This document shows positions 1 to 7,479 of a stretch of DNA of 44,879 nt, in pieces. The notes under the pieces are model-generated. The model was not told the DNA's origin and made no database searches. It was given only the letters and a program-made list of their open reading frames with translations. The stretch comes from Porticoccus sp. W117 (GTDB lineage: Bacteria > Pseudomonadota > Gammaproteobacteria > Pseudomonadales > Porticoccaceae): contig NZ_JATAAF010000023.1 in assembly GCF_030341905.1 (NCBI RefSeq), forward strand, positions 1 to 44,879. Direction: 5' to 3'. The number at the start of each line of letters is the position of its first letter. Position 1 is the stretch's first letter. The translations under genes and the position numbers were made by a program.

Positions 1-1
1 T

Positions 2-48
2 GAAAAGGGGACAGATTTATTTTTTGAAAAGTCGCCCTGATTTATAAC
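2..48 (+). repeat. GGGGACAGATTTATTT-type bracket motif, copy 1
   Basis: This A/T-rich block reads GAAAAGGGGACAGATTTA followed by a T-tract, and ends in TTTATAAC. Identical, degenerate or partial copies lie at 7032-7078, 6916-6958 and 14291-14316. The last copy sits just before a RAYT transposase gene. From general knowledge, this motif is often found next to Y1/RAYT transposase genes. Its four copies fall at the edges of the Rhs-tip modules. Confidence 0.7.
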
Positions 49-67
49 TGAGAAAACACCACCCAGA

Positions 68-100
68 GCCCCGCCATTGATCTGCCGGGGCGTTATTTTT
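68..100 (+). terminator. Putative intrinsic terminator at the element's left edge
   Basis: GCCCCG (68-73) pairs with CGGGGC (86-91) across a 12-nt loop, followed by GTTATTTTT. It would stop rightward transcripts arriving from an upstream Rhs-tip module, and could also act on the minus-strand genes that end at 121. The T-tract is interrupted, so strength is uncertain. Confidence 0.45.
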
Positions 101-120
101 GATCGGTTGCTGGCAGGGGA

Positions 121-378
121 TTAGCCGCCCATCTGTATCAGCCGCTCCCTTAGCCGTTGCTGCCGCTGTTTGAGAATGGAGAGCACCTGCCCCAGCCCAA
201 CCAGGCTGTGCGGCGGCAACTCAAACCGGCTGACCATCTCCGCCATGATGCCCTCGATGGCATCGTACAAAAATCCGTTGAGGGCAAAGACCTGGTAAAA
301 CTCATCATTGAGCTGAACCAGCTGCGCTCGCGATAGATGAATTTTATCCGTAGTGGAATTACTATTGCTTCCAGCCAT
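121..378 (-). CDS. Small conserved element protein, unknown function
   Basis: The 85-residue protein has no signal peptide or membrane segment. It has a Ser/Asn/Thr-rich N-terminus, then predicted amphipathic helices, and a basic Q/R-rich stretch near the C-terminus (KQRQQRLRERL, about residues 70-80). The ATG is preceded by AAGGAG with about 7 nt spacing, which supports translation. It lies downstream of, and on the same strand as, the Xre-type gene, so the two probably form one leftward transcript. Its identical duplicate in copy 2 shows it travels with the element. I do not recognise the family; an accessory DNA-binding or regulatory role is only a guess from size and position. Confidence 0.6.
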   Translation of the reverse strand: MAGSNSNSTTDKIHLSRAQLVQLNDEFYQVFALNGFLYDAIEGIMAEMVSRFELPPHSLVGLGQVLSILKQRQQRLRERLIQMGG

Positions 379-449
379 TGTTGACTCCTTACTAGTCGGT
401 GGTGGTGAGCTGGCCTGTTGGGTTGCCGCCCTTCAGGTCAGCGCTTCTC

Positions 450-839
450 TCAAGATGCTTGCTGTTGTATGACGGTATCCAGCATCTCCATGACAAACTT
501 CTGTTTAGCGCGGGGTAATTGGCCGATTAGCTCCATCTGCCGCTGTAGGCGCGGTGTTGGCCCACGTTTCCCTTTAGCGGTAGTAGGTTCACCAATAATC
601 TCCTCAACCGAAACGGCCAGTAACGTTGCCAGCATAGAGAGCAGGCCTACTGGGATACGCAGTTTGCCGCCTTCATAGTGGGCCATTGTTTGCTGTGCAA
701 TGCCTAGGGCATCGGCTAACTGGGTTTGCGTCATGTTCTGGGCTTTACGAAATTGTGCAATCCGCTTGCCCATAGCGATGTAAAAGGTGTTTTCCTGCGA
801 CATCATGGCGTCAGTCCACTGAGTTAATAACGCCATCAC
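450..839 (-). CDS. Xre/Cro-type HTH transcriptional regulator
   Basis: The protein is 129 residues. Residues about 25-75 form a classic HTH_3 domain with the pattern MTQTQLADALGIAQQTMAHYE (helix-turn-helix roughly 36-57). The C-terminal third is basic and helical. It is transcribed divergently from the primase gene across a 120-bp intergenic region holding two perfect 13-bp palindromes, the usual arrangement for a repressor controlling the replication/integration operon. Start is uncertain: the longest frame begins with GTG at 839 directly before an ATG, with GGGG upstream; paired ATGs at codons 12-13 are alternatives. HTH identification is firm; the target is inferred. Confidence 0.85.
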   Translation of the reverse strand: MMALLTQWTDAMMSQENTFYIAMGKRIAQFRKAQNMTQTQLADALGIAQQTMAHYEGGKLRIPVGLLSMLATLLAVSVEEIIGEPTTAKGKRGPTPRLQRQMELIGQLPRAKQKFVMEMLDTVIQQQAS

Positions 840-876
840 TATATCCCCGCTGTTTGGTTTGATTGGTTTGTGAGCG

Positions 877-940
877 TTGACAATACTCTATATGGTAGTA
901 CCATGCAACAGAGTTAATTTTTACTCTTAGAGTATTGACA
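877..940 (+). promoter_or_regulatory. Divergent promoter/operator region of the element
   Basis: TTGACA at 877-882 is followed after 16 nt by TACCAT (899-904), a usable -35/-10 pair for the primase-integrase operon. The -10 lies inside the perfect palindrome ATGGTAgTACCAT (892-904). A second perfect palindrome TACTCTtAGAGTA sits at 922-934, with a half-site TACTCTA at 884-890. Symmetric 13-mers straddling the promoter fit binding sites for the divergently encoded Xre-type protein. A second TTGACA occurs at 935-940. Binding is inferred. Confidence 0.5.
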
Positions 941-961
941 GGTTTTTGGAGAAATCCCGTT

Positions 962-3913
962 ATGGCACGAATCCCCGCAGAGCAGATCGAGAAGCTAAAA
1001 AACGAGGTGTCATTACTGAACCTGATCGAAAGCCAGGGCTATGAGCCGGTCAAGCAGGGTAAGGATTACGCGATCTGCTGCCCGTTCCATGAGGAGAAGA
1101 CGGCGAGCCTGATAATCAGCCCAGCCACCAACTTGTTTAACTGCTTTGGCTGTGGTGCGGCTGGCTCGGTGATTGACTGGGTGATAAAGACCCAGGGCGT
1201 GAGCTTCCGCCATGCGGTGGAGATTTTGCAATCCGATGCTTCTGTCTTAGCTGCTCCAACTCAGCCGGTAAAACGCTCCGTGACTAAAAAGCTGGATCCA
1301 TTGTTGCCGGAAAATGCCGAGGCGCAACAGCTGTTGCACCAGGTGGTGGATTATTACCACCAAGCATTGAAGGAAAGCCCGGAGGCGCTGGCGTATCTGG
1401 AAAGCCGTGGGCTGAATAATCCGGAGTTGATTGAGCGTTTTAAGCTGGGTTATGCCAATCGGACATTGGGATATCGGTTGCCACCCAAACGCACTAAGGC
1501 GGGGGATGCGTTGCGGGGTACTTTGCAGGAGGTGGGTATTTATCGGGAATCTGGCCACGAGCATTTTAACGGCTCTTTTACGGTTCCCATCTTTAATCCT
1601 GGCGGCGATGTGGTGGAACTGTATGGCCGGAAAATCCGGGATGATCTGCGCAAGGGGACACCGAAACACCTTTACTTGACTGGCCCTCATGCGGGTGTTT
1701 GGAATGCTGATGGATTAGCCGATCAGAAAGAAGTGATCTTGTGTGAAGCCCTGATTGATGCCATGACGTTCTGGTGTGCAGGGTATCGGAATGTGACCGC
1801 CAGCTATGGGACGCAAGGTTTTACTGACGATCATCTGATGCTATTTAAACAGTGCGGTATTGAGCGTGTATTGATTGCTTATGACCGGGATGAGGCGGGC
1901 AATGCTGCGGCTGAGAAATTGGCCAAACGACTGCAAAAAGAAGGGTTTGGCTGTTACCGGCTCAACTTCCCCAAAGGCACCGATGCCAACAGTTATGCGC
2001 TGGAAGTGACCCCCGCCAGCAAAAGCCTGGGTGTGGTGATCCGGTCAGCAGAATGGCTTGGGGAGGGTGAGGAACCTGTTTTAGCCGCTGAATCAACGGT
2101 TGATGAATCCGAGCCCTTGCCACCGGCGGCGGCTGTTCCCGATGCTCCTGGAGTGTCTGTTGATGCCGACGTATCGAACAGAGAGATAAACCTGGTGTTT
2201 GGTGATCGCAAGTATCGGGTTCGTGGCCTTGAGAAAAATAAAAACTACGAAGTGCTGAAAGTGAATGTGCTGGCCAGTAATGAGTCGGGACTTCATGTGG
2301 ACAGCTTTGATCTGTACTCGGCGCGGCATCGGCAGGGATTTATCAAGGTGGCGGCGTTGGAGTTAAGTGTTGAGGAAAGCACTTTGAAATCCGACCTGGG
2401 CAAGGTGTTATTAAAGCTGGAGGAATTGCAGGAACAGTTGATTGGTGGCGGTGCGGTTGAGGAGCAATCGTCTAGCTCGCTGAGTGATGATGAGAAAGCC
2501 GAAGCCCTGGAGCTGTTGCGTGATCCTGAATTGCTGGAACGTATCCTCACGGACTTTAGCCGCTGTGGTGTGGTGGGCGAGGAAGTAAACAAGCTGGTGG
2601 GTTACTTGGCTGCTGGCAGCCGGAAACTGGATAAACCGCTGGCGGTGATAATCCAGAGTACCAGTGCCGCCGGTAAAAGCTCGTTGATGGATGCGGTGTT
2701 GAATCTGATGCCGGAAGACGAACGGGTGCAATACTCGGCCATGACGGGGCAATCCTTGTTCTATATGGGCGAGACCAATCTCAAACACAAGATACTGGCG
2801 ATTGCGGAGGAAGAAGGGGCGAGTAATGCCAGCTATGCGCTCAAACTCCTTCAATCGGAAGGGGAGATCACCATTGCCAGTACCGGCAAGGACGATGACA
2901 CCGGGGAGCTGGTAACTCGTGAGTACAGAGTGGAAGGGCCAGTGATGTTGTTCCTGACCACCACCGCCATTGATATCGACGAGGAGTTGTTAAATCGTTG
3001 TTTGGTGTTGACGGTCAACGAATCGAGAGAGCAGACCCGCGCTATCCATGAGGCGCAACGCAGGCGGCGAACGCTGGAAGGTTTGCAGGCTAAGCTAGAG
3101 AAGGATCGGCTTGTCACCCTTCACCGCAATGCACAGCGGTTGTTGCGGCCACTTGCAGTGATTAACCCTTACGCCGATCAACTCACCTTCCTGGACGATA
3201 AAACCCGTACCCGCCGGGATCACGAAAAGTATCTGACCCTGATCGACAGTATTGCGCTGTTGCACCAGTACCAGCGGGAGGTGAAAACCATTAACCACGC
3301 TGGCAAAGATCTGGAGTATGTGGAAGTCCAATTAAGCGATATTGAAACAGCGAATCGGTTGGCTCATGAGGTACTGGGGCGCACCTTGGATGAACTGCCG
3401 GCACAGACCCGAAAGCTGTTGCGGCTAATCCAGGGAATGGTGAAAGAGGCTTCCCAGGCAGGCAGTATCGAGCAGCGTGATTACCGTTTTAGTCGCCGGG
3501 ATGTGAGAGAGTCGGTGCAGTGGAGTGACACCGCGTTAAAAATCCATATGGCTCGATTGGTGGAGCTGGAATATCTGTTGGTTCACCGGAGTAGCCGAGG
3601 CCAGAGTTATGACTATGAACTGCTGTATGACAACTCGGAAGGAGACAACCAACAACACATGATGGGCCTGATTGATGTTAAAAAACTCCAGTACGACAAT
3701 CAGCGGTCAGGGCAAAACGTAATCCGGTCAGGGTCTGGTCAGCCCCTGGTCAGGGGGTTGTCAGGTGTCGATAAATTGCTACAGCCCAGTATTGGCGAGG
3801 CTTTGCCAGAAAGTGGCCAGAAAAGCCGGAAAAGCACTTCTAGCCAGAAAAATAACAGCCGGTCGTACCGTACTGACAATGCCACTCCATTAATTGCCCA
3901 GGCAGGCCACTAA
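962..3913 (+). CDS. CHC2 zinc-finger/Toprim primase fused to a P-loop ATPase (primase-helicase-like)
   Basis: The protein is 983 residues from ATG 962, which has GGAG upstream; an in-frame TTG at 935 adds 9 residues. The CHC2-type zinc finger uses C40-P-F-H43 and C61-F-G-C64. A Toprim region at roughly 255-340 shows an acidic residue after ILCEALIDA and the YDRDEAG motif. Around 565-700 a P-loop (SAAGKSS), an acidic ILAIAEEEG stretch and LFLTTTAID resemble Walker A, Walker B and sensor-1 of AAA+/SF3-like helicases. The C-terminal ~80 residues are Ser/Gln-rich and low complexity. Known CHC2-Toprim proteins make RNA primers; fusion to an ATPase suggests a self-sufficient replication initiator for the element (inference). 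The stop codon overlaps the integrase start (TAATG). Confidence 0.85.
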   Translation: MARIPAEQIEKLKNEVSLLNLIESQGYEPVKQGKDYAICCPFHEEKTASLIISPATNLFNCFGCGAAGSVIDWVIKTQGVSFRHAVEILQSDASVLAAPTQPVKRSVTKKLDPLLPENAEAQQLLHQVVDYYHQALKESPEALAYLESRGLNNPELIERFKLGYANRTLGYRLPPKRTKAGDALRGTLQEVGIYRESGHEHFNGSFTVPIFNPGGDVVELYGRKIRDDLRKGTPKHLYLTGPHAGVWNADGLADQKEVILCEALIDAMTFWCAGYRNVTASYGTQGFTDDHLMLFKQCGIERVLIAYDRDEAGNAAAEKLAKRLQKEGFGCYRLNFPKGTDANSYALEVTPASKSLGVVIRSAEWLGEGEEPVLAAESTVDESEPLPPAAAVPDAPGVSVDADVSNREINLVFGDRKYRVRGLEKNKNYEVLKVNVLASNESGLHVDSFDLYSARHRQGFIKVAALELSVEESTLKSDLGKVLLKLEELQEQLIGGGAVEEQSSSSLSDDEKAEALELLRDPELLERILTDFSRCGVVGEEVNKLVGYLAAGSRKLDKPLAVIIQSTSAAGKSSLMDAVLNLMPEDERVQYSAMTGQSLFYMGETNLKHKILAIAEEEGASNASYALKLLQSEGEITIASTGKDDDTGELVTREYRVEGPVMLFLTTTAIDIDEELLNRCLVLTVNESREQTRAIHEAQRRRRTLEGLQAKLEKDRLVTLHRNAQRLLRPLAVINPYADQLTFLDDKTRTRRDHEKYLTLIDSIALLHQYQREVKTINHAGKDLEYVEVQLSDIETANRLAHEVLGRTLDELPAQTRKLLRLIQGMVKEASQAGSIEQRDYRFSRRDVRESVQWSDTALKIHMARLVELEYLLVHRSSRGQSYDYELLYDNSEGDNQQHMMGLIDVKKLQYDNQRSGQNVIRSGSGQPLVRGLSGVDKLLQPSIGEALPESGQKSRKSTSSQKNNSRSYRTDNATPLIAQAGH

Positions 3914-4872
3914 TGGCTGACGAGCCTACCGACCCGGAGAGCTTTACCAGCCACCTGAAACGCTACTTTGCCAGTTGCCAGGCACAGGGTTATACGGAAA
4001 CCACGATCAAGACTTGGACGGCGAATTTGAGGTTGTTTACCGAGTGGTGTTCGGATCGAGGGCTGACTCAGCCCAAGCAAATCACTTATCCCATCCTGAG
4101 TCGTTATCAACGCTACCTGGTGTATTACCGGCGCAGCAATGGCGATCCGATATCGACCCATACCCAGGGTGTGAGACTCAGTGCCGTTAAAGGCTTTTTT
4201 AAATGGCTGACGCGGGAGCGTTATATCCTGTACAACCCGGCCAGTGAATTACAGCTACCCAAGAAACAGCGGCGGCTGCCGAAAGCGATACTGACCGAGG
4301 AAGAAATAAACACCATCCTCGATCTACCGGACGTTAACGATCCCTATGGCTTGAGAGACCGGGCGATCCTGGAGGTGTTGTACTCCACTGGGATACGCCG
4401 AATGGAGTTAGTGAATCTGATGGTGCAAAGTATCGACCAGGCACGAGGCATTGTGTTTGTGGAGCAGGGCAAGGGCCAGAAAGACCGTGTGGTGCCGATT
4501 GGTGATAGAGCCTTGGATTGGGTGAAGCGGTATATGGTTGGCGTCAGACCGGAGCTGGTGGCTGGAGAAGATGATTGGACATTGTTCCTGACTCAGTACG
4601 GTGAACGGTTCTCGATGGAGGGCTTATCGAGGCGGGTAAAGAGTTATATCGACCGGGCCAACCTCAATAAAACCGGCAGCTGTCATCTGTTCCGTCATGC
4701 GATGGCGACGCATATGTTGGAGAATGGTGCTGACATTAGATATATCCAGGAGATACTGGGACACAGCAAACTGGAGACAACGCAGATATATACCCAGGTC
4801 TCGATCCTGAAATTAAAGGAAATCCATCGAGCGACCCATCCGGCGAAGGTGGAGGGATGGGAGAGTGAGTAG
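3913..4872 (+). CDS. Tyrosine recombinase/integrase (XerC/D-like)
   Basis: The protein is 319 residues. The N-terminal SAM-like core-binding domain is at about 10-105 and the catalytic domain at about 120-310. All catalytic residues are visible: R162 (TGIRRME), K187 (QGKGQK), H258-x-x-R261, H284 (LGH) and the nucleophile Y293 (IYT). Length and motifs match stand-alone XerC/D-type enzymes with no extra arm-binding domain. Its ATG overlaps the primase stop by one base, so the two are translationally coupled. It is the obvious candidate for integrating or excising the element, and possibly for recombining the adjacent Rhs tip. Both copies look intact. Confidence 0.93.
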   Translation: MADEPTDPESFTSHLKRYFASCQAQGYTETTIKTWTANLRLFTEWCSDRGLTQPKQITYPILSRYQRYLVYYRRSNGDPISTHTQGVRLSAVKGFFKWLTRERYILYNPASELQLPKKQRRLPKAILTEEEINTILDLPDVNDPYGLRDRAILEVLYSTGIRRMELVNLMVQSIDQARGIVFVEQGKGQKDRVVPIGDRALDWVKRYMVGVRPELVAGEDDWTLFLTQYGERFSMEGLSRRVKSYIDRANLNKTGSCHLFRHAMATHMLENGADIRYIQEILGHSKLETTQIYTQVSILKLKEIHRATHPAKVEGWESE

Positions 4873-5571
4873 CGAGTGGAAGGATGGCAGAGACGATAAG
4901 GCCGCTGCTGGCCACATCAAGCCCTGTCATCCGCTGTGCAAAAACGGCAAAGCGGTTGCCAGGGCTACATGCGTCCAGCGGCATTTATCCATTTACCAAC
5001 CCCCGCACTTCCAGGCGCCAGCGCCTTGCAGGGCGCGCCCCAGGCGTGGGGCTTCACCGCCTCAGCGGCACTTAACATAATGCTGAAATTATGCGCAGTG
5101 CCCCACAGAGCCTTGCCTCCAGGTCATCACAAATAGCTGGCAGCAAACCAGGCAAGGCACTGCGTGTCACTGTCCGCTGCGCCGCATAATTTGCATTATG
5201 TGTAAATGCCGCTGTGGCTTTAAGGGGGCGGCAAGCCGCAAAGGCACTCTCTATAAGCTCCGTTTCCCGTCCTCTGCGTGACGCGCGGAAATAGCTAATC
5301 ACACTATCCACCACCCAGTGCCGCGCGTGGGCACCTGCGGTGTGGCAGCAAAAAGCCGCTGCCCCATCCTCGCCGCCTTCGCTAAAACCCCGTCCTTTTT
5401 AGCTGCTAACGGGGCGCTGCCGCGCCCCTATAAAAACAGCGGCTAAGGAAAAAAGTGCGTCTGGGGATTTTTTGGGGTATGGTCGTATTGCCTTAGCGCA
5501 ATTGCTCTTTAACACCTTGATGCCTCTGGGGAAAACTGCCTTCGCCTACGACAAGTGCGTCGGGGTCATTA
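4873..5571 (+). other. Structured non-coding tail of the element (candidate origin, att region or ncRNA)
   Basis: About 700 bp with no convincing gene; short frames here lack ribosome sites. Strong folds are visible. At 5067-5102 GGCACT and CATAAT arms pair with ATTATG and AGTGCC around symmetric internal loops. At 5185-5200 CATAAT-TTGC-ATTATG repeats the same core. GGGGCGC/GCGCCCC pairs at 5411-5428, AGCCGCTG (5354-5361) pairs with CAGCGGCT (5437-5444), and CCCCGT (5388-5393) pairs with ACGGGG (5409-5414) as an alternative fold. A 9-bp direct repeat AAGTGCGTC lies at 5453-5461 and 5553-5561, exactly 100 bp apart. Replication origin, recombination site or structured RNA are all possible. Confidence 0.6.
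5503..5514 (+). promoter_or_regulatory. Exact rrn-type boxA sequence
   Basis: TGCTCTTTAACA is identical to the boxA antitermination element of gammaproteobacterial rRNA leaders. It lies between the structured tail and the Rhs-tip codons, on the strand of the tip. In rrn operons boxA recruits NusB/NusE to prevent Rho termination. Here it could help transcription cross the untranslated tail into the tip. A chance match is possible. Confidence 0.4.
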
Positions 5572-5607
5572 AATGGGCGGATTTACGATGCGAAGATTGC
5601 CAGGTTC

Positions 5608-6717
5608 TTGCAGGCGGATCCGTTTATACAAGACCCTGAGTACAGCCAAAGCCTCAACCGCTATTCGTACACATGGAATAACCCGCTTAATGCAATTGAT
5701 CCTAGCGGCTATAAGTCACTTACACGGATAATAGATATTATCGTTGTGGTAGTCGCTGTAGTGATTGAAGTTGTTTGCTATGGATGTGGTGCGGGGGTTC
5801 AGTTTGCTAATTGGTACTTCTCGGCAGCTAGACCATATGTTCAAGCTGCGGAAGCTGCTTACAATGCATATGCAGGAGGGAATCTATTTACTGCGGCATT
5901 CGAGATATATAGTGCTTTCGTGTTTACTGGAAACAACAGTAAGGGCTCTAATGCGAACTCTGGATCGAATCCAAATATTATTTTAAATTTTGGGTCAGAA
6001 GGGGATGAGAGCGCGAATGATAAGGGTGGACCGAACCCACTATTGAGGCAAGTAGCATCTGTTCTTGATGGATTTTTGAACCGTACTAAAAGTTCAGAAG
6101 GAGTTAAAAATAGCGTTATTAAAGTCAATCACGGAACTGTAAATCCTTGGACATCGGGCAACTTTGCTAATGGAGCATCACAGGATGCATTTTTGGCAGC
6201 TATTGGTGCAAGGTTGGCTACTGAAAGAGAGGTGAAGATCGCTCAATTTGGTGGAATAGATCGTTTTAGGCTTGAGCGAGGAAGAGAGTGTGTCGCCAGT
6301 TGTCACGGTGTTACTCTTAATCCAAATAGGCGCCCAGCAACTCCAAAAGAAGAAGCTCTTCTCACAACATTCGTTATATCAGTGGCGACGATTCCGATTA
6401 GTGGTGGGGCTGGAGTCTTACTGACAAGTGGTCGTGTGATTCACTATTCTGTTAAAGCTAAGAATGCTGTAGAGGCTGCTGCAATTGCAGGCAGGTTAAA
6501 AGCAATTCAAGCGGCTAATGCTGTGAAGGTCTATGGGACGAATGCAGCCTATGTCACTTTTTCAACAGTAGCGCCTGTAGCATCAAGTCCAGTTGCTCAG
6601 CAGTTTGGCATCGATGTTCTAAATGGATACCTTTTCCCAACACCGCCTGCTAAACCTGGTGAACTACTAGGGTTTATTCTTAATGAGGATAATCGAAAGG
6701 AGCTTGGCCTTGAGTGA
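5608..6717 (+). CDS. Orphan Rhs C-terminal tip 1 (core remnant plus unknown toxin)
   Basis: The first 35 residues are the end of an Rhs core (QADPFIQDP, SQSLNRYSY, NNPLNAIDPSGY). The frame is open back to a stop at 5518-5520 and includes NGRIYDAKIARF, but the rest of the Rhs repeat protein is missing and the only start, TTG 5608, lacks a good ribosome site. The tip is therefore probably silent unless fused to a full-length rhs. After SGY there is a very hydrophobic segment (about 40-60), a Gly/Asn-rich linker, and a C-terminal half with CVASCHG and another hydrophobic stretch. I recognise no toxin family. The tip is visibly AT-richer than the element beside it. Its stop overlaps the candidate immunity gene. 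Confidence 0.75.
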   Translation: MQADPFIQDPEYSQSLNRYSYTWNNPLNAIDPSGYKSLTRIIDIIVVVVAVVIEVVCYGCGAGVQFANWYFSAARPYVQAAEAAYNAYAGGNLFTAAFEIYSAFVFTGNNSKGSNANSGSNPNIILNFGSEGDESANDKGGPNPLLRQVASVLDGFLNRTKSSEGVKNSVIKVNHGTVNPWTSGNFANGASQDAFLAAIGARLATEREVKIAQFGGIDRFRLERGRECVASCHGVTLNPNRRPATPKEEALLTTFVISVATIPISGGAGVLLTSGRVIHYSVKAKNAVEAAAIAGRLKAIQAANAVKVYGTNAAYVTFSTVAPVASSPVAQQFGIDVLNGYLFPTPPAKPGELLGFILNEDNRKELGLE

Positions 6718-6913
6718 CGATAAGATAAGTAAATTTTTTTATATCGTTTTGGGTATAGCAGTCTCATTTTATGGACTCAGAGTTATTTTTTATAGGGGTT
6801 ATATAAGTGAAAAATTCCGAGCCGCTTTTGATTTTGGTGAATACCATTATGTATGGGGAGGAATGATTCTAGTATGGGGTGTTTATATTGTTCTAAAAGC
6901 ACTAAAAATATGA
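6710..6913 (+). CDS. Small two-TM protein, candidate immunity protein for tip 1
   Basis: From TTG 6710 this is 67 residues; AAGGAG at 6697-6702 gives ideal spacing, so I prefer it to the ATG at 6683, which would add nine residues. It overlaps the tip-1 stop by 8 nt, as toxin-immunity pairs often do. Two hydrophobic helices (FFYIVLGIAVSFYGL and MILVWGVYIVLKAL) flank a short polar loop, predicting an inner-membrane protein. No family recognised. A membrane immunity protein would fit a toxin acting at the inner membrane, in line with the hydrophobic segments in tip 1; this is inference from position. Confidence 0.6.
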   Translation: MSDDKISKFFYIVLGIAVSFYGLRVIFYRGYISEKFRAAFDFGEYHYVWGGMILVWGVYIVLKALKI

Positions 6914-6915
6914 GC

Positions 6916-6958
6916 GAAAGGGCAGATTTATTTTTGAAAAGTTGCCCTGGTTTATAAC
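6916..6958 (+). repeat. Degenerate bracket motif after tip module 1
   Basis: GAAAGGGCAGATTTA, a T-tract and TTTATAAC match the element's left end at 7032-7078 with a few changes. From 6959 to 7030 a tandem CAACAATCGG and a GGGGACGGGTCTCAATT stretch follow, the latter another sequence commonly seen beside RAYT-type transposases. No gene is seen in 6914-7150. Confidence 0.6.
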
Positions 6959-7031
6959 GACAACAATCGGCAACAATCGGGGACGGGTCTCAATTAAATT
7001 TATTTGTAGCCGAAAAATCCCACCAGCTCGT

Positions 7032-7078
7032 GAAAAGGGGACAGATTTATTTTTTGAAAAGTCGCCCTGATTTATAAC
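7032..7078 (+). repeat. Bracket motif at the left end of element copy 2
   Basis: Identical to 2-48. It starts within 2 bp of where identity with copy 1 can be followed, and lies only 74 bp after the degenerate copy at 6916-6958, forming an imperfect direct repeat at the junction of tip module 1 and element 2. Confidence 0.65.
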
Positions 7079-7097
7079 TGAGAAAACACCACCCAGA

Positions 7098-7130
7098 GCC
7101 CCGCCATTGATCTGCCGGGGCGTTATTTTT
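7098..7130 (+). terminator. Putative terminator, copy 2
   Basis: Same hairpin as 68-100 (GCCCCG/CGGGGC followed by GTTATTTTT). Here its context is visible: it lies about 190 bp after the tip-1 immunity gene, a sensible place to end that module's transcript. Confidence 0.45.
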
Positions 7131-7150
7131 GATCGGTTGCTGGCAGGGGA

Positions 7151-7408
7151 TTAGCCGCCCATCTGTATCAGCCGCTCCCTTAGCCGTTGCTGCCGCTGTT
7201 TGAGAATGGAGAGCACCTGCCCCAGCCCAACCAGGCTGTGCGGCGGCAACTCAAACCGGCTGACCATCTCCGCCATGATGCCCTCGATGGCATCGTACAA
7301 AAATCCGTTGAGGGCAAAGACCTGGTAAAACTCATCATTGAGCTGAACCAGCTGCGCTCGCGATAGATGAATTTTATCCGTAGTGGAATTACTATTGCTT
7401 CCAGCCAT
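7151..7408 (-). CDS. Small conserved element protein, copy 2
   Basis: Identical 85-residue protein to the one at 121-378, with the same AAGGAG ribosome site. Unknown function; no signal peptide, predicted helical, basic towards the C-terminus. It follows the Xre-type gene on the minus strand. Confidence 0.6.
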   Translation of the reverse strand: MAGSNSNSTTDKIHLSRAQLVQLNDEFYQVFALNGFLYDAIEGIMAEMVSRFELPPHSLVGLGQVLSILKQRQQRLRERLIQMGG

Positions 7409-7479
7409 TGTTGACTCCTTACTAGTCGGTGGTGGTGAGCTGGCCTGTTGGGTTGCCGCCCTTCAGGTCAGCGCTTCTC

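Larger units (their letters stand above)
1..5600 (+). mobile_element. Primase-integrase element, copy 1, inserted at an Rhs core/tip boundary
   Basis: Positions 1-5600 appear identical base for base to 7031-12630, an offset of 7,030. The long open frames of the two copies have identical translations. The element holds two minus-strand genes (small unknown, Xre regulator), a divergent primase-like gene and an overlapping tyrosine recombinase, then a structured non-coding tail. Identity stops at 5600/12630, inside Rhs-core codons (reading NGRIYDAKI), so the true right end of the element is probably just upstream, near 5560-5571. The left end cannot be fixed because DNA before position 1 is not visible. 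The gene set (integrase, own primase-helicase, regulator) is that of an integrating, possibly self-replicating element. That reading is inference; the repeat itself is seen. Confidence 0.8.

Noticed and set aside
1013-3331. Multiple antisense frames of 70-150 residues inside the primase gene
   Set aside because: They are shadows of a well-supported coding frame.
5060-5110. Possible integron attC site (ACTTAAC resembles a core site)
   Set aside because: The required partner GTTRRRY and spacing were not found; the integrase lacks an evident integron-specific insertion and no cassette array follows.
4865-5314. Several short frames after the integrase
   Set aside because: They overlap each other on both strands in a hairpin-rich stretch and lack ribosome sites; better explained as non-coding.
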